64,000 bases of DNA from Neopestalotiopsis rosae (lineage: Eukaryota; Ascomycota; Sordariomycetes; Amphisphaeriales; Sporocadaceae): the NCBI GenBank assembly GCA_023078685.1, contig JALGAS010000011.1, positions 248,001 through 312,000 of the forward strand, read 5' to 3'. Positions 58,214-64,000 of this stretch are shown here, piece after piece. A program made the translations under genes and the position numbers. Below the pieces are notes generated by a model that was given only the letters and a program-made list of their open reading frames with translations, searched no databases and was not told the DNA's origin. Positions within the stretch are counted from its first letter, which is position 1. Every line of letters begins with the position of its first letter.

Positions 58214-61200
58214 TAAACATCTAACCTACCTCGACACTACCTGCAGCCAGCAAAGCAGCCGCTTTCCTTTCCCGTTGGAGCGCCTCCAAAGAACAACGAG
58301 AACAAGAAGAGATGAAGCGAGAAGAGCTGAGCGCTCGCTTCATTGTTCTACAACTCGTCGGCCCCTCCGGAGTCTCGGAATTTGCAGGACTTTGATACAT
58401 TGTTGTTGACCATCACTTGAACGAATTGGTCGCAAACTAGCCGAGCATCTTCCCGTGAGACAAGGACGGCGGGACGTCTTTCGCAACAAACTGTTAGGCG
58501 CCCGCGTTAGCTTGATGTGCTCTGCGCCTAGAGGCAGACCTACACCATATTGGCCTATTGCGACATTGTGCTGGTCAATCAATAGTATTTCAGCTCATCA
58601 AGCTTACTCACCTCGTACACCCACAACAAGGAGACGAACGAGCCCTGGCTAATACCCTTTCAAGGTCCCTTTTTGGATTTCAAAATAGCTTGAGCTTGCG
58701 GCAAGGCTGGCTGGCTCGCTGGCTGGCCGGCTTGTTTTTCTAAATTGTCTTGTCCTTGCTTCTCCCTGGTCTATTACCACGCCAGCCAGAACCCCGTTGC
58801 GAACCGGATTGATTTTTATGCTGCATCAGCATTTGGACGTGCTGCTCAGCCCGCCGCGCCTAACGCATCTTGAACTAAATGCTTCGCCTACGACCGTCTA
58901 CTCGGCAAATCGGCCTCGTTAGCTGTATTACTTCTCCTAGTCGGTGAACTTTTCAAGGACACATGAAAGGAAACGAAAGACTAGCCATTCTAGGCGACCG
59001 AAGACATGATCTATTCATCCTCTCTCTTTTCAATTCTTACTCCTAGAATACCAAGGGAAATGGCCAAGTCGCTAAGGTTAGCTAACTACCTACAGTAGGG
59101 TCGTTAACCGAATTCGGCAACTCCAAGTTCGGTTCGGATACAAGGGCTATTTGGCCAGGGCTTTCTGTTCTTTTCTTATTCCAACTCGCCTCATGGGCGC
59201 TACGCTGTCTAATTCGGGCTATTGTGCTCTCCGGCATCTCCTCACATTTTCTAGGTTGTCAGTGAAGTGGCACAAGGAGAGAAGGATGACATTGAGAAAG
59301 TGAGAATGGGATGTGACGCCGCCCGCCACCTGCCAAAGGTCATGGTCTCGATCCGCCAGCATACATACCATATAGCTTACCCTGAAAGAAATTTCGGCAG
59401 CGGTTCCTAAAGACGGCAACCGTAAGCCAAAGCTATTGGCGCCGCCCGGCTTTTGAATCTTGATCTGGATCGAGATGGCCTTTTGTGTCATTCAGTCAGA
59501 CTTTTCCCTTCCTGCTTTCTTACGTTGTTTATGTTCCAGCTCGCCAAGCCGCACATCAGTGCTCCCGTCAACTGTAATGGTGGTGAGCCGTGACCTCGTA
59601 ACAAGGGTCATCGCTCGCCATTCATTCGCTGCATCTTCTTACTTTTCGGCCTGACAGACAGACCAAACTACATACACTCAAGACACTAGCTGATGTGCAT
59701 TGGCGTCGAAAATTCGACGGAATCGCATTGTAGTGTAGGGTCGAGAACCAGATCCTCGGGGCTTGTCAAACCTTCCACTGGCCTTCTAGAAGCTCATTTT
59801 TCTTTTGCTTTTTCCTCCAGTGTGGCTCGTTAGTCTTTGACGTCCATTGGAGTGTGCTTCGGCCAGACATACCACAATAGGTACCATGTTCGCAGGCTTT
59901 TCTCTGACCCAAAGTTGGGGTACTGGTCAAGGTATTGCCAAAACACTTACACGGCAGTTCATCGGAAATGCATTTGCATAGTCTTTCAAACTGCCGATCA
60001 TCAACCATATTCATCAGCGACGATCGCCGTCTTGGAAAGACAGTATTCCCAGCTGGCACTCTTGTCATGTTGAAGATCGAATGCTAGAGAATCACTTTGG
60101 TTGGGCAACTGCTTACAGAATTCCAACTGGACCCAAAAGTTGTCAGTTGCCACGACGGCGGCATCTTACCAGCACCAGCAAAGATCAACTCCAAAAGTTC
60201 TTCTAGGTCTTCTGACAAGCCAATGTCGTGTAACAGGCCCCAAAAGCTTGAATTGCCTCTATAGAATAGCTTCGCACAAACTGATTGGATTGAGGCCGCT
60301 GACGAAAAGGACCCCCCGTCGTCTAATTGGCACAAAGAAAGCCACCGCACATGATCACGGTGTTCGTGATGCTCTGCGGCGGAGACAGAGACCCAACCCC
60401 CACACATGTGCAAACTTGTTCAAACCCCCGTCTTCGTTGGCTATAAGCAAATGACATGTTTGCAAGCGGAAACTCGTCAGTCTTGGCAAGATCATAGCAT
60501 CAAGGCAGTGACCATCAGCCATGACCATCTCGTTGCTCCCCCGCACTGGGTCAGATAAGGCACACACAACCTTGTCTGCATTCCTACTAGGTTACCAGTT
60601 TTGCATGTCAGCACGGCAAATACGATATAGCGATTTGACCCTGGCGTTTGCATCCGCTTTTGGGTATCAGTCAGCAGAGTATCAAGTTTCATCACAGTTT
60701 ACGAGTCGTGCAACTGCAGTGCTATCCTGGTTTCTCGACGTTGCCATGTTGCCATGATTGCATCAATTATCCGAAAATAGAAAGGAAACTGAGAAATTAC
60801 ATGGGCCAAGACGGGTATCATGTCCCAGGGTAGGTTGAAAGTTTTTTAGCGTTCAACGTTTTTTGTCGGATGTTGAACATGGGCCTGGCTTCGGAAGTTA
60901 AGTTTTGACAGTGTCTTCTTTTCTTTCAAGCTTCGGGTTTATCCGCTCCAGGTAGTTCTACGACCGAACACCCCTGGCTGTTGTTGTGGATTCTTTGCTA
61001 GGTATCGTCGTAGTGATCAATGTTATGATGGCATCATTCCTCTGGGGCTGGATCAATGCGAGTTCCGACTGTCTATCGGGAGACTATGGAACGCCACGAG
61101 CTGGGGTTCAATATACTGCTTCTGGCAACCTCATGCAAGTGTGATGTCCTTCCGAATACTGTCATCGTGATCGTGATCAACTGGAACATGCAATGTAATA

Positions 61201-61230
61201 AACAAGGACATGAGTCGCCTGCCTTTCGAG

Positions 61231-61250
61231 CATCATCATCATCATCATCA
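61231..61250. repeat. (CAT)n microsatellite
   Basis: Nearly seven CAT units flanked by CTTTCGAG and GTCCGG; not inside a supported coding region. Confidence 0.85.
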
Positions 61251-63243
61251 GTCCGGATCTCGCTGCTTCCCCAAAAGTCAACGCGGTCAGGACAAAAGTG
61301 TAGTGGCAAAATCAGGATCGCAAATCATGGAAAGAAGCGAAAAGAATAATCCAACCACACGCTGGATCTGGCTACTGCTCGAGGCTCTCAATGTTTACGG
61401 TCAGGTGAGTGCATATCCGATGTATTCATTCCTACCGATTCGACCTTCTTGGTGCGCAATGAACAGCCATTGCTTGGGAACAAGGAGAACACTGTGAATA
61501 ATAGCAGGCCATGGTCACAGATCAGCCGTAGAGAAGAGCTCATGGAGGACGGTTCGAAAACCAATTTAGACTTATCCATGCGCGCTGAACAAAATATCGA
61601 GATTCCCCTTCGATCGGACGGCTTCGTAGCGCAAAGCGTTGATATCTATTCGGCCGAAGTTGATAGAGAAAAAGAAAACAGATCTTACCCAATGCTTCTG
61701 AACGTGTGCCCAATCTTTGGAGCTGATCGGATATAAGAAGCTGAAGCCTTTTTGAGAAGCTGAAATCTTTGAAAAACAAAAAATGACCAGCCTCGACCGA
61801 TCCAGCGTGCGCCACGAACACGTTTTCCAAGCTGGCGAGCTGAATTGGAATCTCCATGAACATATCCAGCACGTGTGTTCATTTCCGCGGCTTTCCAGGT
61901 TTGGGCCACCTTGCGCAAACGAGCGGGATCACAATCAAGATCACCAATAATGACTGAAAAACCACGCGCTCATCCCCGAATCAGCCATTGGTTGAGGGTC
62001 TTCAAGGCGTCAAAAGCCACTGAATTATGCAATCTCGCCATTGTATCGGATTGATCGTTTGTACGACCCAATCAAGACGGTGAGGGTGTATACGGGGATC
62101 GTCATGAGCATCCCATCAGGCATGATGATTTCGCAGTGGATTTTGATGGATTGATCTTTTACCTTGTTCACGACCAAAGTCGACTGGCTATTTCTCACAG
62201 AGTTATTCATGTACAGATGGATGTCTTTGAAGGGGCTCTGATAACGAACAGTCTTCGAGCAATAACATGGGCACCGAGCTGACCTGAGCCTAACGTGAAC
62301 ACGATGAAAACATGCTCGCAGTTCCCCATTGCCGCAGTTCCTACGCCTTACTATCATGCCATGAACCGTATTGTGCTGATAGATGTATTTGAAAGTGGCC
62401 CGCACAACATTCCATGGCTCTCAGGGCTGACTTTGACATGTACCTTCGATATCAAAGATGCAGCCGGTACCCAGAAACTCTTTCCCAATATATTGGCGCT
62501 CTGTTAAAGTGATACAGCTAGGTGTTGAGCATGACGAGGAATAGGGGAAAACCGACAATGGACATAAATATGATTACTATTATTGAAGGACGATATCCAA
62601 AGGCATAAAACAGGCAAGAAAATGGTAGATCAAACTGACAGTATTGTATTCAAAAAATCAATTCACAGGACAAACTTGCCCGGAATTCCGACACATGTCA
62701 GGATATACTTTTTTCTCCCTCCCTTCACCAGTAGAACCTCGACAGCAGCGCTTCTTTACCATAGAAGCCACAATACCAAGAAGTTGAAATCCTGGATCAG
62801 TATCTGTTTGTTCCCCGTTCAAGTGACAAGACCATTCTCTCACACCCCATCTGCTTGCCTTTCTGCTTAGAGGAAACGCTGTGTTTGTGCCACATCAGCT
62901 TTACACAGTTCATTCATTTTGCAAATCAATGCTCAGGTCGAACGGTATGGGGGTGATATTATTGCAGACGTGTGCTAAACTCGTGACCCTGGTTACCAAC
63001 ATCGACCAAGTTGACGAAGCAAACAAAGACCCGGACAAACTTTCCCTCCATGATCATAATCAGTCCCGTGCCATTTCAGCGCAATGGACTGCTTGAACCC
63101 GGGCTTGCTTGCTTAGATATTTGAGCGATTTTCATAGCTATGATATGCGTCATAATGCTTGGTTTATCTGATGCTATACTAAAATTGTTGTTAAAAATAC
63201 TAATATTGATAAAGATGAATTATAAGAGGCACATGTTTATTAT

Positions 63244-63999
63244 TTACGAGCTAGAACTGCCCTTGTCTTTGGCAAAGCCGATGACGTACCGCGTCATCAC
63301 GTATGGCTGCTCAGGCTGGCCATCTTCATTACAAGGGACAAGGACGGGGACTTTCTTTCGGATCTCAGACCCCGGGAATGGATATACGTCCTCCTTGTCC
63401 ACGAGCTCCATCCAGAGTCTCTTCAAATCGAACCCGTCCTCCAGGGTGAGCGGATCAAAGTCCAGGTAGGTGTGGTAGGCATACCGGACCTTGAGACGAC
63501 CTTGGTATCCGTCCGCATCGCGCAGCACCCCGTCTCCATCGGCGGGAGGTGCCCATTCCGCATCGTAAACCCAGACCCAAGTGTACGCGACGCGATCCTC
63601 ATACTCGACGCACTTGACGGGCGGGAACCCTTCCTTGGACACCACGAGGAAGTACCGCTGGCTGATACCGTCGGCCGCCCACTTGTCCCGCTGCAGCCGG
63701 AAGTCGTCCCTGTAGGCCACGCCGTCGTCCGGGCCGGCCTCCAGAGCGCCGCAGCTCCACCGCATGAACGGGCGCGCCGGGTGCGGGTTAAAGGTGCGCT
63801 GGCGCCGGTGCCAGATCTGGAACAGCTCGCCGTCGCGGCCAAACACGGCGTCTTGCACAAAGTGGTCCCAGAATTCGCCAAAGTCCCGCGTGAAACCTAC
63901 GGCCGGGTCGTCGGGGATGACCTTTTTGCTTGTGAACGCGGCAAGCAAGGACTCGATCTCGTTAGTCCGGTAGATGCAGAACCCGAAAGGCCGCTCCGC
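63244..63999 (-). CDS. Uncharacterised fungal protein, 5' end beyond window
   Basis: Open frame on the minus strand from the window edge (63999) to a stop at 63244, 251 codons visible and no start in the window. It reads RPFGFCIYRTNEIESLLAAF at the start. The content is rich in Trp, Tyr and Asp (RYFLVVSKEGFPP, YTWVWVYDAEW, YVMTRYVIGF). The codon bias (high GC3) and lack of stops against busy other frames support a real gene. The opening FGFxIYRT followed by a Trp/Tyr-rich body resembles a broad class of hypothetical proteins in filamentous fungi, but I cannot name a function. No signal or transmembrane segment is visible in the part present. Earlier exons may lie outside the window. Confidence 0.75.
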   Translation of the reverse strand, partial: AERPFGFCIYRTNEIESLLAAFTSKKVIPDDPAVGFTRDFGEFWDHFVQDAVFGRDGELFQIWHRRQRTFNPHPARPFMRWSCGALEAGPDDGVAYRDDFRLQRDKWAADGISQRYFLVVSKEGFPPVKCVEYEDRVAYTWVWVYDAEWAPPADGDGVLRDADGYQGRLKVRYAYHTYLDFDPLTLEDGFDLKRLWMELVDKEDVYPFPGSEIRKKVPVLVPCNEDGQPEQPYVMTRYVIGFAKDKGSSSS

Positions 64000-64000
64000 G

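Larger units (their letters stand above)
51732..63243. other. About 11.5 kb without a supportable gene
   Basis: Left end is the copper-fist gene's promoter and 5' leader. Beyond it many ORFs of 60-196 codons occur in all frames, but none shows a domain, consistent splice joins or family motifs. Pyrimidine-rich and GTAG-type short repeats are common (52.3-52.5, 53.0-53.5, 58.2 kb). A (CAT)n run lies at 61231-61250. I see no tRNA in it. Confidence 0.5.

Overview
The window is nuclear DNA of a filamentous ascomycete (Pezizomycotina). The reasons are genes split by short GT-AG introns (about 50-110 nt, a few longer), a tRNA-Arg with an intron, and fungal-specific families: HET domain, Zn2Cys6 and copper-fist regulators, Atg13, Hse1, and GH92 and GH125 mannosidases. 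The protein sequences look most like Sordariomycetes, probably Hypocreales; that placement is an impression, not a computed result. All exon coordinates were read by eye from splice consensus, reading frame and family conservation.

Layout. (1) 1-5.9 kb: a divergent pair, a YicI-type GH31 alpha-xylosidase (minus, cut by the window edge) and a secreted GH3 beta-glucosidase-like enzyme (plus, eight exons). Together they fit xyloglucan breakdown. (2) 6.2-12.5 kb: an intron-containing tRNA-Arg(ACG), a helicase relic, a large HET-domain gene and a patch of broken retrotransposon pieces with two direct-repeat systems. (3) 12.8-21.8 kb: a PLP aminotransferase converging on the ESCRT-0 gene hse1, then the autophagy gene atg13. 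(4) 25.5-30.8 kb: a tandem alpha-mannosidase pair, GH125 (secreted) and GH92 (predicted membrane-anchored). (5) 34.1-39.2 kb: a 1624-residue protein joining a PrnB/IDO-like heme-oxygenase domain, a cytochrome-P450-reductase-like FAD/NADPH module and a cytochrome b5 domain. (6) 40.4-43.2 kb: a Zn2Cys6 regulator with an Rgt1-type signature and a long LQHEQ repeat. (7) 45.3 kb: a small secreted six-cysteine protein. (8) 49.9-51.7 kb: a copper-fist transcription factor whose DNA-binding domain is encoded by four tiny exons plus the start of a long one. (9) 51.7-63.2 kb: about 11.5 kb with no gene I can support, ending in a partial uncharacterised gene.

How the genes fit together: two pairs of glycoside hydrolases (GH31/GH3 and GH125/GH92) look like functional pairs for plant xyloglucan and for alpha-mannan or N-glycans. 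The other genes are housekeeping (Hse1, Atg13, tRNA) or regulators without an evident link. The strongest candidate for an undescribed system is the 34.1-39.2 kb fusion. It has the parts of a one-protein electron chain, NADPH to FAD to b5 heme to an aromatic-oxygenase-type heme centre, analogous in logic to self-sufficient P450s or NO synthase but built on a different heme fold.
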